NCBI GenBank assembly: GCA_002293045.1
Contig: DBCM01000091.1
Location: 1-8,403, forward strand
Direction of reading: 5' to 3'
DNA length: 8,403 nucleotides
DNA from: Flavobacteriales bacterium UBA958
GTDB taxonomy: Bacteria; Bacteroidota; Bacteroidia; Flavobacteriales_D; Crocinitomicaceae
In this document: positions 1-6,356 of the stretch, piece by piece
Numbering within the stretch: position 1 is the stretch's first letter
How the letters are laid out: each line of letters begins with the position of its first letter
Position numbers and translations under genes: made by a program
The notes under the pieces: model-generated
What the model saw: the letters and a program-made list of their open reading frames with translations, nothing else
Database searches by the model: none
What the model was told of the DNA's origin: nothing

Positions 1-14
1 TCAAATTGCTTCAT
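1..14 (-). CDS. Possible start of a gene running off the left edge (partial)
   Basis: On the minus strand an ATG at 14-12 opens a frame reading M-K-Q-F before the window ends. An AGGAG sequence (22-18) lies three bases upstream, and a Bacteroidota-type -7 box lies at 59-52, after the terminator of the preceding gene. Together these suggest that a separate transcription unit begins here. Only four codons are visible, so the product cannot be named and the start is not certain. Confidence 0.35.
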
Positions 15-51
15 ATGCTCCTAACAAGGTTTAGGGATTATTTGTTGTAAA

Positions 52-59
52 CAAAGATA
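52..59 (-). promoter_or_regulatory. Putative -7 box (TATCTTTG) for the gene beyond the left edge
   Basis: The minus strand reads TATCTTTG, an exact match to the Bacteroidota -7 consensus TAnnTTTG. It lies about 37 bases before the candidate ATG at 14. No TTTG-like -33 element is visible at the usual 17-23 base spacing, because that region is the stem and T-tract of the preceding terminator. The assignment therefore rests on the -7 box and its position only. Confidence 0.4.
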
Positions 60-91
60 AAAAAGAAAAGGCTACCGTTTCCGATAGCCTT
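55..91 (-). terminator. Rho-independent terminator of the ribH-glmM-MuiA-family gene run
   Basis: Read on the minus strand, AAGGCTATCG (91-82) pairs with CGGTAGCCTT (77-68) across a GAAA loop. This gives a 10-bp stem with one U-G wobble and a stable GNRA tetraloop, followed by the T-rich run TTCTTTTTT. It starts a few bases after the stop codon of the MuiA-family gene at 97. The shape is that of a classical intrinsic terminator. Confidence 0.9.
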
Positions 92-96
92 CATGC

Positions 97-1779
97 TTAT
101 AAATTGATTTGTTGATCTTTTGGGTGTTTTACCTTGTAGGAGAACTCAAGTTTTTTATTCTCTCCGGCTTTTAACTTATAATCCCATTCGAGAATGCCAT
201 TTCCAGGCAGCTCTCGAGCGCCGTCTTTTTCAAGCAATTCAATCGATATGTCGTTATTTGTTGTCATCGGTACTTGATCCTGAATTATCAACTGAATGGC
301 TGATGATTTATTGTTCTGCACTTCGATTTGATATGAGAAGGTTCGCTCACGCTTATCTTGCACCACTTTGTCTTTCGATTTTTGCTTTAACAAGGTTCGT
401 TTAACCACAATGTTTGGATCCTTTCCTAAGGATAAATTCAAGGTATCATCCATGCTGGTTGGGTCGAGGTACGTTTCTCCAATGTATGAACCGTCAAAGA
501 AGATGTTTGCGCTTGCTGGGACTAATTGCAATTCATCCAATTTAGTCATTTGTGCAACCAAATATACTCCGGGGTCCACCTTAGGAACACTGTAATATTT
601 AAAGGTGGTGTTCAAGTCGCTGTTTTTAATGAGCACTAGATTTTTCTCATTGTTCGATTTAATGGAATAGGGAAGATCAATTTTGAATTCAGCAGCAATG
701 AGTTGATGCACGACCGTAGTGAATTGATCAGCCCCCAAAGCAGGTTTTTCTTCTAGATTTTTATCCGTTGCATCATCTAGCATAAATCCTTGATTGAATG
801 CTGCTTGAGGGATTGCTCTTGCACCTCTTACACTGATTTCTTCAAGCTCCATTTTTCGTTTATATGCATAGTAATCAATATACCAAGGGTTTAACTCGGG
901 TTTGGTCTTGTTTGCATAGGGATTATTCGTTGAAATGTTCAATTTGATGTTGTCCCAATCAATGCCTGAATTTTGAAAAACTTGGGCTTTGTAGGTCAAG
1001 GAGATTTTACCGGTTTGTGAGTCGCTTCGAATGTCATATAATGGAACCCAACCGGCTTGCGATACTAAATAACTGAACGCTATTTTTCCTGAAGCCGCTT
1101 CTGCAGCAGATAAGGTAATTACAACGCGTGGAATAGGCGCATACTTTTTAGCATCATAGGTTTGATTCTGGTAATTCTGTAGATTATCATAGCGCACTTG
1201 TAATCGCTGCTGTACTTTCTCCTTGTCTTTTTTCTTCTTTTCCAAGGCCAATAATTTCTTATTGATTTCATTCATTTTGTTCGTGTAGTATTCAACCGTT
1301 TGTTTTAATAAGTTGATGGAATCGTTCACTTTTCCTGAACCACGCACCGCTCCGTTCATGGATATAATATTCTGCGCGGCCTTGTAAATGGCGATTTCAT
1401 CTTGAATTTCTTTTAAATCAAAGCCGAGCATTTCCAAGGAATCCGTAAGTTGTGCCATTTCTTTGACAATCTTAGCTGGAATGCCTTCATTCGCCTTAAC
1501 CTCTGGTTGCGGATAAAATAAGGTGTATTTGGAGTCGATGATCACCACATTTCCTGTTGCTTTCACTTGAAGCGATTTCGGATCTATGTAGGAACTAATC
1601 CCTTCGATACTGACTTCAGTGATTCCTGCTTTGATGGTGTAGGAAGCCTTGTGGTGTAATTGTGCCCCTTGCGAATAAACGGTTGCTTCGTTTAAGGTGG
1701 ATTTTATCAGTTCTTTTTCATTGGCTAATAGGAATGTTCCCAATACGAGCGAACAAACCAAGGTCATTATTTTATTCAT
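97..1779 (-). CDS. DUF4139 (MuiA-family) exported protein
   Basis: A 560-residue protein of the family named after the mucoidy inhibitor MuiA (DUF4140 N-terminal plus DUF4139 C-terminal domains). Residues 1-19 form a signal peptide (hydrophobic stretch ending FLLA), so it is probably periplasmic or surface-exposed. The DUF4140-like region covers about 28-95 (ATVYSQGAQL). A long charged coiled coil spans about 100-205. DUF4139 follows from about 215 to the end, with hallmark segments GWVPLYDIR (243-251), FDGSYIGETYL (428-438) and WDYKLKAGENKKL (532-544). An acidic, flexible insert around 310-350 contains EEISVRGARAIPQ, a kind of insert I associate with Bacteroidota members. The biochemical function of the family is unknown; the mucoidy name comes from an overexpression effect and should not be read as a role. 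It lies 59 bases after glmM with no convincing promoter of its own, so readthrough from glmM is likely. The ATG at 1779 fits the signal peptide. Confidence 0.9.
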   Translation of the reverse strand: MNKIMTLVCSLVLGTFLLANEKELIKSTLNEATVYSQGAQLHHKASYTIKAGITEVSIEGISSYIDPKSLQVKATGNVVIIDSKYTLFYPQPEVKANEGIPAKIVKEMAQLTDSLEMLGFDLKEIQDEIAIYKAAQNIISMNGAVRGSGKVNDSINLLKQTVEYYTNKMNEINKKLLALEKKKKDKEKVQQRLQVRYDNLQNYQNQTYDAKKYAPIPRVVITLSAAEAASGKIAFSYLVSQAGWVPLYDIRSDSQTGKISLTYKAQVFQNSGIDWDNIKLNISTNNPYANKTKPELNPWYIDYYAYKRKMELEEISVRGARAIPQAAFNQGFMLDDATDKNLEEKPALGADQFTTVVHQLIAAEFKIDLPYSIKSNNEKNLVLIKNSDLNTTFKYYSVPKVDPGVYLVAQMTKLDELQLVPASANIFFDGSYIGETYLDPTSMDDTLNLSLGKDPNIVVKRTLLKQKSKDKVVQDKRERTFSYQIEVQNNKSSAIQLIIQDQVPMTTNNDISIELLEKDGARELPGNGILEWDYKLKAGENKKLEFSYKVKHPKDQQINL

Positions 1780-1809
1780 GTGTCAAAATTTTAAACCCGT
1801 TACACGCGT

Positions 1810-1839
1810 ACATGAAATGGGTTCAATGGAACATGAAAT
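1810..1839. repeat. Short direct repeats around a small hairpin between glmM and the MuiA-family gene
   Basis: The 59-base gap holds two copies of ACATGAAAT (1810-1818 and 1831-1839), 21 bases apart, about two helical turns. Between them is the inverted repeat GTTCAATGGAAC (1821-1832). The second copy touches the glmM stop codon. There is no T-run, so it is not a terminator. It could be an operator, an mRNA processing site or chance. Confidence 0.3.
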
Positions 1840-3230
1840 TATTTTATAAGCGCCTGAATTTCAGTGATTATACGTTTAGCAAGCGCATCAGCTGCTTCCG
1901 CATTTTTACTTTCAGAATAGATGCGAATGATTGGTTCCGTATTGCTTTTTCGCAAATGAACCCATTCTTTACCGATATATATTTTTACGCCGTCTGTGGT
2001 ATCAACCTCTTCGTTTGCGTATGCTTGGGCCATCTTATTGAGAATGTTGTCGACATCAATGTTTGGGGTTAATTCTATTTTATTTTTAGAAATGGTGTAG
2101 GCTGGATATTGGTCTCTTAATTCAGATACCTTACATTTCTTTTCTGCCAAGTGGCTCAAGAACAGGGCGATTCCAACCAAAGCATCGCGTCCGTAATGCG
2201 ATTCAGGGTAGATAATTCCACCATTTCCTTCACCGCCAATTACTGCATGTATGGCTTTCATTTTTTCTACGACGTTCACTTCACCTACCGCAGCAGCAGC
2301 ATACGTTTGCTGATGCCATTCTTCGGTGACATCGCGCAATGCGCGGGTGGAAGACAGATTTGAAACCGTTGCACCGGGAGTTTTTGATAGCACGTAATCT
2401 GCCACAGCTACGAGGGTATATTCTTCCCCGAACATACTTCCATCTTCACAAACCATCGCCAAGCGATCTACATCTGGGTCTACGGTAATTCCAAGATCGG
2501 CTTGGTTGGACTTTATTTCATTGGCAAGATCGCCAAGATGTTCGGGTAAAGGCTCCGGATTATGCGGGAAGTGTCCCGTAGGTTCGCAGTACAATTTCGT
2601 GATTTGGGTTACCCCTAAGGCTTCCAACAAGGCTGGAACGAAAACTCCCCCCGATGAATTCACCGCATCTACTACAATCTTGAAATTAGCATCAGCAATG
2701 TCAGAACGATTAACTAAGGGCAGCGCAAGAATGGAATCGATGTGCTTGCTCAGGTAGCTGTCGTCGTGCGAATGGGTACCAAGCTCATCTACGGAAGCAA
2801 AATCAAAGGTTCCTGCTTCTGACAAGGCCAATACTTCTGCACCGGCTTGGGCAGACAAAAACTCGCCGCGGTGGTTTAATAATTTCAGCGCATTCCATTG
2901 TTTCGGATTGTGTGAAGCCGTAAGGATAATCCCCCCGTGCGCTTTTTCTAAGGGTACGGCAATTTCTACGGTCGGGGTAGTGGAAAGACCTAAATCGATC
3001 ACATGAATTCCTAGGCCAATTAAGGTGTTAGTTACTAAGTTTGAAACCATCGGACCAGAAATGCGTGCGTCTCGCCCAATCACAACGCGTATGGTTTGAT
3101 CAGAAGATTGATTCTTTAACCACGTACCGTAAGCTGCTGCAAAAAGCACGGCGTCAATAGGGGTGAGGTTATCACCGGCCTGGCCTCCGATTGTTCCACG
3201 AAATCCAGAGATTGATTTAATTAAGGTCAT
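1839..3230 (-). CDS. glmM: Phosphoglucosamine mutase
   Basis: A cytoplasmic enzyme of the alpha-D-phosphohexomutase family, expected to interconvert glucosamine-6-phosphate and glucosamine-1-phosphate on the way to UDP-GlcNAc for peptidoglycan and surface polysaccharides. Its 463 residues are normal for the family. All four active-site signatures are present: the phosphoserine loop TASHNP (104-109, catalytic Ser106), the Mg-binding loop DPDVDR (251-256), the sugar-binding loop GGEGNGG (332-338) and the phosphate-binding loop RKSNTEPIIR (427-436). The N-terminal SISGFRGTIG also fits. The GEGNGG form of the sugar loop favours the Bacteroidota GlmM subgroup, but a phosphomannomutase/phosphoglucomutase substrate cannot be excluded from sequence alone. 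The start at 3230 lies four bases after the ribH stop, indicating co-transcription and probable translational coupling. Confidence 0.95.
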   Translation of the reverse strand: MTLIKSISGFRGTIGGQAGDNLTPIDAVLFAAAYGTWLKNQSSDQTIRVVIGRDARISGPMVSNLVTNTLIGLGIHVIDLGLSTTPTVEIAVPLEKAHGGIILTASHNPKQWNALKLLNHRGEFLSAQAGAEVLALSEAGTFDFASVDELGTHSHDDSYLSKHIDSILALPLVNRSDIADANFKIVVDAVNSSGGVFVPALLEALGVTQITKLYCEPTGHFPHNPEPLPEHLGDLANEIKSNQADLGITVDPDVDRLAMVCEDGSMFGEEYTLVAVADYVLSKTPGATVSNLSSTRALRDVTEEWHQQTYAAAAVGEVNVVEKMKAIHAVIGGEGNGGIIYPESHYGRDALVGIALFLSHLAEKKCKVSELRDQYPAYTISKNKIELTPNIDVDNILNKMAQAYANEEVDTTDGVKIYIGKEWVHLRKSNTEPIIRIYSESKNAEAADALAKRIITEIQALIK

Positions 3231-3234
3231 GGGA

Positions 3235-3714
3235 TTATTTTTGAAGTTTAATCATTTGTAGCAAAGCTACTGCGCATTCAACCCCTTTGTTCCCGTGCTT
3301 TCCTCCGGAACGGTCTAGGGATTGTTGTTTCGTTAGGTCTGTCAGTACACAAAAACTTACCGGTTTATTGAATTTTAGCATCACATCCATAACGCCTTGC
3401 GTTAATCCTTGACACACAAAATCGAAATGTTTGGTTTCCCCTTGGATTACATTACCAATGACAAGCACTCCATCGAGTTCGGGATGTTTCATAAATAACT
3501 GTTGTGCCGCCAAAGGAAGTTCAAAGGACCCGGGAACGGAAATTCGTTCAATGGAAGTAATTCCTGCTTGCGTGAATACATCCATAGCGCCTTGTGCTAA
3601 GGCGTGTGTTATGTCGGCATTCCATTCGGATATTACAATTCCTACGTGGAAGGAGGAAGTGCCTTCAAGAGATTTTGCGTTAAACGAAGAAAGGTGATGG
3701 CCTTCGGTTGCCAT
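3235..3714 (-). CDS. ribH: 6,7-dimethyl-8-ribityllumazine synthase
   Basis: The penultimate enzyme of riboflavin synthesis: it condenses 5-amino-6-ribitylaminouracil with 3,4-dihydroxy-2-butanone-4-phosphate to give lumazine, in cytoplasmic pentamers or 60-mers. Its 159 residues are a typical length. Visible signatures are SEWN (29-32; aromatic Trp31 stacks on the pyrimidine), VPGSFELP (60-67), GETKHFDF (92-99; catalytic His96), VLT (123-125) and DRSGGKHGNKG (134-144; Arg135 contacts the phosphate, and NKG is a family hallmark). The RSGGKHGNKG form is common in Bacteroidota. No other rib genes are in the window, so the pathway is dispersed. It is one base from the TPR gene upstream and four from glmM downstream, so the three very probably share one transcript. 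Confidence 0.97.
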   Translation of the reverse strand: MATEGHHLSSFNAKSLEGTSSFHVGIVISEWNADITHALAQGAMDVFTQAGITSIERISVPGSFELPLAAQQLFMKHPELDGVLVIGNVIQGETKHFDFVCQGLTQGVMDVMLKFNKPVSFCVLTDLTKQQSLDRSGGKHGNKGVECAVALLQMIKLQK

Positions 3715-3715
3715 C

Positions 3716-4354
3716 TTATTTTCCCTTTACCGTAGAAACTCGAGCAATGTATTTGTCTATGGTTTTTTGATTGCCATAGTCAGGGTAATCATCGCGGATT
3801 CGTGTGAAATGGGCAGAAGCATCCTCGAAATTCTTTGCTAATTCCGCATGCAATCCCGCTTTGAATAAATACATTGGGGTGGTAAATTCATTGTCTAACA
3901 TATCTGCAGCCTCTGCATACGTTGATGCCGCCTCCTCGTATTTTTTCAATTCAGATAAGCAATCTCCCTGAAGTCCAACGGTCATAACGGACATATAAGT
4001 ATCAGAAACGGATACATCTTCCAGTTGATTCAACGCTTGTTGGAATTGACCTTTTTTCATGTATTGTGTTCCTAACAGGTATTGTCCGATTTCGCCCCCC
4101 ACGTGGCCATCATATTTCTTCACAAAAGGAACAAGCACTTTAATGGCCTGATCTGTAGAATCTTTTTCAACGTAGTTTAGTGCTGTCCACCAACCGTCAT
4201 TCGCTTTTTCATCTGCAGGAGCCCAAATCAGTTGGCGATATCCGAGGTATAGCACCAACAGCGCGAGGATGCCCCCACCAATGTAGGTGTACAACTTAAA
4301 TCGCTTGTCTGTATTAAATTTTTGTTTGATGTCTTCCCAATTGAGCATTTCCAT
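3716..4354 (-). CDS. TPR protein with N-terminal membrane anchor (YfgM/Bacteroidota type)
   Basis: From the ATG at 4354 this is a 212-residue protein: a basic cytoplasmic N-terminus, one membrane helix at about 22-43 (IGGGILALLVLYLGYRQLI), then an exported helical domain with three recognisable tetratricopeptide units near 88-117, 125-155 and 160-190. The layout matches YfgM-like ancillary proteins of the Sec/BAM periplasmic chaperone network and a widespread Bacteroidota family of the same design, so a role as periplasmic scaffold or chaperone partner is plausible but unproven. A longer frame reaches a TTG at 4417, but that would place the putative promoter (4379-4372) inside the gene. The ATG at 4354, or the one at 4348 which leaves the protein starting MLNWEDIK, is therefore preferred. 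It is the first gene of the run with ribH and glmM. Confidence 0.88.
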   Translation of the reverse strand: MEMLNWEDIKQKFNTDKRFKLYTYIGGGILALLVLYLGYRQLIWAPADEKANDGWWTALNYVEKDSTDQAIKVLVPFVKKYDGHVGGEIGQYLLGTQYMKKGQFQQALNQLEDVSVSDTYMSVMTVGLQGDCLSELKKYEEAASTYAEAADMLDNEFTTPMYLFKAGLHAELAKNFEDASAHFTRIRDDYPDYGNQKTIDKYIARVSTVKGK

Positions 4355-4371
4355 AATCGCGTATTTGGGTG

Positions 4372-4379
4372 CGAATTTA
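4372..4379 (-). promoter_or_regulatory. Putative -7 box (TAAATTCG) for the TPR-ribH-glmM run
   Basis: The minus strand reads TAAATTCG, seven of eight positions of the TAnnTTTG consensus, 17 bases before the ATG at 4354. A clear TTTG -33 element at 17-23 bases is not visible. The location, between divergent genes and just before the first ATG of a tight gene run, supports it more than the motif alone. Confidence 0.45.
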
Positions 4380-4412
4380 CGGAATTTTTCTGAAAGTACT
4401 TCATTGGGGTAC

Positions 4413-4464
4413 TGCAAGGTTGCAAGGAATTTAATCGGAAGCAGACTTGCATCAACTTTGCAAC
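4413..4464. repeat. TTGCAA-type repeat cluster in the divergent promoter region
   Basis: Two tandem 8-base units TGCAAGGT and TGCAAGGA sit at 4413-4428. An inverted pair GTTGCAA (4419-4425) and TTGCAAC (4458-4464) is centred near 4441 and brackets the plus-strand promoter, with the right half overlapping its -7 box. Another TTGCA lies at 4447-4451. Placement over the promoter is what an operator would look like, but the half-sites are short and no binding protein is shown. The winged-helix-like protein encoded at 5157-6356 is one possible candidate. Confidence 0.35.
4430..4460 (+). promoter_or_regulatory. Bacteroidota-type promoter for the VWA operon
   Basis: A -33-like TTTA (4430-4433) is followed after exactly 19 bases by CAACTTTG (4453-4460), a good match to TTTG-N19-TAnnTTTG. 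Transcription would start near 4465-4467, giving a leader of roughly 30 bases that is A-rich (TTAAAAACAACAGT) before the ATG at 4495. That is typical of Bacteroidota translation starts without a Shine-Dalgarno sequence. Confidence 0.6.
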
Positions 4465-4494
4465 AGAATGTTTAACCAAATTAAAAACAACAGT

Positions 4495-5160
4495 ATGAAA
4501 AAAAGAACAGTGTATCAACTCATCATAGATCGAAGTGGATCTATGGCAGGAATGGAGCGACAAGTAGTGTCGGGCTTCAACGAACAATTACAAGCGGCCC
4601 AAGGGATTCAGCGGAAGTATCCAGATCAAGAAATCATAATGGGACTCAGGTTTTTCGACCATACGGTTGGAAATAACATGGCGGATTTCAAGGTAGTCGA
4701 TGAGTTATTACCCTTGTCGATGTCTGATTATCAGTTAGGAGGAACCACGGCGCTGTTAGATGCAATAGGTAAATCCGTGTATGACATCAAGACACGTTTT
4801 GGGCATCAAATTGCGAATGAGGATACTTCTGTCGTAATTATTGTCATGACCGATGGGCATGAAAATGCTTCTAGAATGTATACGTATGATGATGTCCAGC
4901 GCATGGTTAAGGAATTAGAAGCCACAGAAAAATGGAGTTTCACCTTCATGGGGGCAGATTTAGACGCGATTGGCGCTTCTCGTTCTATGGGCATTAACCC
5001 CGACAATACCCTTTCATTCGATAAGGGAGATTATTCACGGGTAACGAAACAGTATTTTGAACAGGCTGCGGAGTCGTATGCAAGTGCGAAAGATCGAAAT
5101 ATCAAATCAAATAACTTTTTAAGTATCTTTAGAGACAAAGACATTCGTAAAAAGAAATGA
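4495..5160 (+). CDS. VWA domain protein (TerY-like, cytoplasmic)
   Basis: A 221-residue protein that is almost entirely one von Willebrand factor A domain, with a complete metal-ion-dependent adhesion site: DRSGS (Asp12, Ser14, Ser16), the Thr of GGTTALLDAIG (82-92) and Asp120 of MTDGHENAS (118-126). The segment SFTFMGADLDAIGASRSMGI (148-167) is typical of a family of stand-alone bacterial VWA proteins. No signal peptide or membrane helix is present, so it should act in the cytoplasm as a metal-dependent protein-binding module; VWA proteins commonly serve in complex assembly or with ATPases and ter-type modules. The tail (195-221) is basic and probably disordered. The start is the ATG at 4495, because the first beta strand KKRTVYQLIID follows directly. 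Upstream alternatives at 4447 (TTG) and 4468 lie at or before the expected RNA start. Its stop overlaps the next ATG (ATGA), so the two products are probably made together. The partner is unknown; the adjacent 399-residue protein is the first guess. Confidence 0.9.
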   Translation: MKKRTVYQLIIDRSGSMAGMERQVVSGFNEQLQAAQGIQRKYPDQEIIMGLRFFDHTVGNNMADFKVVDELLPLSMSDYQLGGTTALLDAIGKSVYDIKTRFGHQIANEDTSVVIIVMTDGHENASRMYTYDDVQRMVKELEATEKWSFTFMGADLDAIGASRSMGINPDNTLSFDKGDYSRVTKQYFEQAAESYASAKDRNIKSNNFLSIFRDKDIRKKK

Positions 5161-6356
5161 GAGTTCACTTAATCCGATCCGCGGATTTTTCCGCACATAC
5201 GTATCAGTCCGTATTACAAATAGTTCGTCTGAATCAGGGGCCGGTTGAATTTCTGGCCTCTGAATCGGATGCACATATATCAAATGCGATTGAGGTGGAA
5301 ATTGAAAGTAAAGAGGCGTTTGAGAAAGCAAAGGAATCAAGGGAAATGTATTCCATCTCGAATCCAAATCGGTCGAATGCAAGTCACTATGAACCTGAAT
5401 TGTCACTCTTTAGTGATATGAAGTCTGAACGGCCTAGCATTTTTTTTCCTCACAAAACAAGCAAAGCCAAATGGCAGCATTTTTTTGATGCATGCATGCA
5501 TTACAGGTCAACATACAAACTTCCGGATTCCGATTTAGTGATTTTACTAACGGATACCGCGAATGATGCGAATTGGTTTGGAGGGGCCGACAAAAACATG
5601 AAAAACGCCTTTATTCACACGGCAGATTGGCATCACTATTTTGATGGCTTGAATGAGCGTTTTCCGATTGCGTATGAAGTGATCGCCTGGACCATTCGCA
5701 TGTTAATCGTGAAAGACCATAGTCAAATGTCGAAGTATTGGCATAACGAGCCACGCGGTTGTCTTTCCGATTTTTGTCAGGATAAACGTCAGATTGTACT
5801 CAAAATGCGTACGGCAGATATTTGTTTGGATTGCATGGATCTATTGAAATCGAGCGAGGTAGATATTCGAATTTTTGCGCAATTAATCGAGACCTTAGAA
5901 GGAATTAGAACGTATTTTCTATCCATCGAACGCTCCTTGTTTTTAAATCGTCCGAGCACCGTATTGGTTACGGGGTATTTGCACCGCATATTTTTTCCTG
6001 CATACGGGAATTTGGAGTTAAACCTTAATCCAAAACAACGCGCGATTTATTGTTTTTTCTTGAGGCATCCGGAGGGCGTACGTTTGGTCGAGTTGGTTGA
6101 CCATCGAAGTGAAATTGGGGCTTTGTATCATCGCTTTTCTAATTTTGGATCGGTTGAAGAAATAGAGGATTCACTTAATTTGTTACTTGATCCCCTAGAA
6201 AACAACTTGAATGAGACCCTATCTCGAATTCGTAGCGTGATTAAACGAACCCTAGGTCCAAGAATTTCACCTAATTATCAAATCATTGGGAGCAGGGGAG
6301 AACTATATCGAATAAATCTTGATGCAGAATTAATACAATTTGAAAGTCAGCTATAA
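5157..6356 (+). CDS. Uncharacterised protein: metzincin-like degenerate core, C4 zinc cluster, winged-helix-like C-terminus
   Basis: 399 residues, with no signal peptide or membrane helix. I do not recognise a named family. Residues 126-184 (DLVILLTDTANDANWFGG, then NAFIHTADW, then FPIAYEVIAWTIRML) have the strand-strand-helix order of archaemetzincin-type peptidases, but the helix that should carry HExxH reads YEVIA (173-177), so peptidase activity is unlikely. A cysteine cluster C202-x4-C207-x15-C223-x2-C226 follows, resembling the structural zinc site of archaemetzincins. Residues 288-390 look like a winged helix: LNPKQRAIYCFFLRHPEGV, then a helix with NETLSRIRSVIKRTL (352-366), then a wing ending YQIIGSRGELYRI (374-386), recalling OmpR-type output domains. 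This suggests a sensor or adaptor that may bind DNA. The ATG lies in the ATGA overlap with the VWA gene, strong evidence of coupled translation. Reading the frame as a gene is secure; every domain assignment is inference by eye. Confidence 0.8.
   Translation: MRVHLIRSADFSAHTYQSVLQIVRLNQGPVEFLASESDAHISNAIEVEIESKEAFEKAKESREMYSISNPNRSNASHYEPELSLFSDMKSERPSIFFPHKTSKAKWQHFFDACMHYRSTYKLPDSDLVILLTDTANDANWFGGADKNMKNAFIHTADWHHYFDGLNERFPIAYEVIAWTIRMLIVKDHSQMSKYWHNEPRGCLSDFCQDKRQIVLKMRTADICLDCMDLLKSSEVDIRIFAQLIETLEGIRTYFLSIERSLFLNRPSTVLVTGYLHRIFFPAYGNLELNLNPKQRAIYCFFLRHPEGVRLVELVDHRSEIGALYHRFSNFGSVEEIEDSLNLLLDPLENNLNETLSRIRSVIKRTLGPRISPNYQIIGSRGELYRINLDAELIQFESQL
5171..5190 (+). other. Terminator-like hairpin just inside the 399-residue gene
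   Basis: AATCCG (5171-5176) pairs with CGGATT (5182-5187) over a five-base loop and runs into a short T stretch (5186-5190). It sits about ten bases after the stop of the VWA gene. The stem is only 6 bp and the T-run short, so at most it is a weak attenuator tuning the ratio of the two products. It may equally be a by-product of coding sequence. Confidence 0.2.

Noticed and set aside
120..595. Plus-strand open frames opposite the MuiA-family gene (also those at 1662-2072, 2151-2757 and 3431-3697)
   Set aside because: They lie antisense to well-supported genes, lack recognisable domains and have no promoter or leader; they are shadows.
1783..1793. TAAAATTTTG on the minus strand as a promoter for the MuiA-family gene
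   Set aside because: It ends only about four bases before the ATG, leaving essentially no leader, and has a mismatch at the first position of the box; a shared transcript with glmM is simpler.
4355..4417. Longer TPR protein starting at a TTG (4417)
   Set aside because: The extension would contain the putative -7 box, and the membrane-anchored family normally begins close to the MLNWEDIK segment.
4228..4587. A 119-codon minus-strand frame spanning the divergent promoter region
   Set aside because: It overlaps the TPR gene and the VWA start in another frame, covers both promoters, and its translation has no domain-like composition.
5440..5447. T8 homopolymer in the 399-residue gene, with another at 7403-7410 in the membrane-protein gene, as possible phase-variation tracts
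   Set aside because: Eight Ts are common in AT-rich coding DNA encoding Phe runs, both frames are intact, and the tracts are far from the starts.
5488..5501. 14-base perfect palindrome ATGCATGCATGCAT
   Set aside because: It lies mid-gene and is explained by the codons for D-A-C-M-H; a repeated ATGC tetramer is automatically palindromic. No other copies were seen in the window.
5529..5834. Calling the 399-residue protein an active metallopeptidase
   Set aside because: There is no HExxH; the corresponding helix reads YEVIA, so only a degenerate, non-catalytic relationship can be proposed.
5789..5989. Minus-strand frames inside the plus-strand genes (also 4806-5006, 5119-5406 and 6437-6622)
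   Set aside because: They are short, antisense to clear genes, and have no independent signals.
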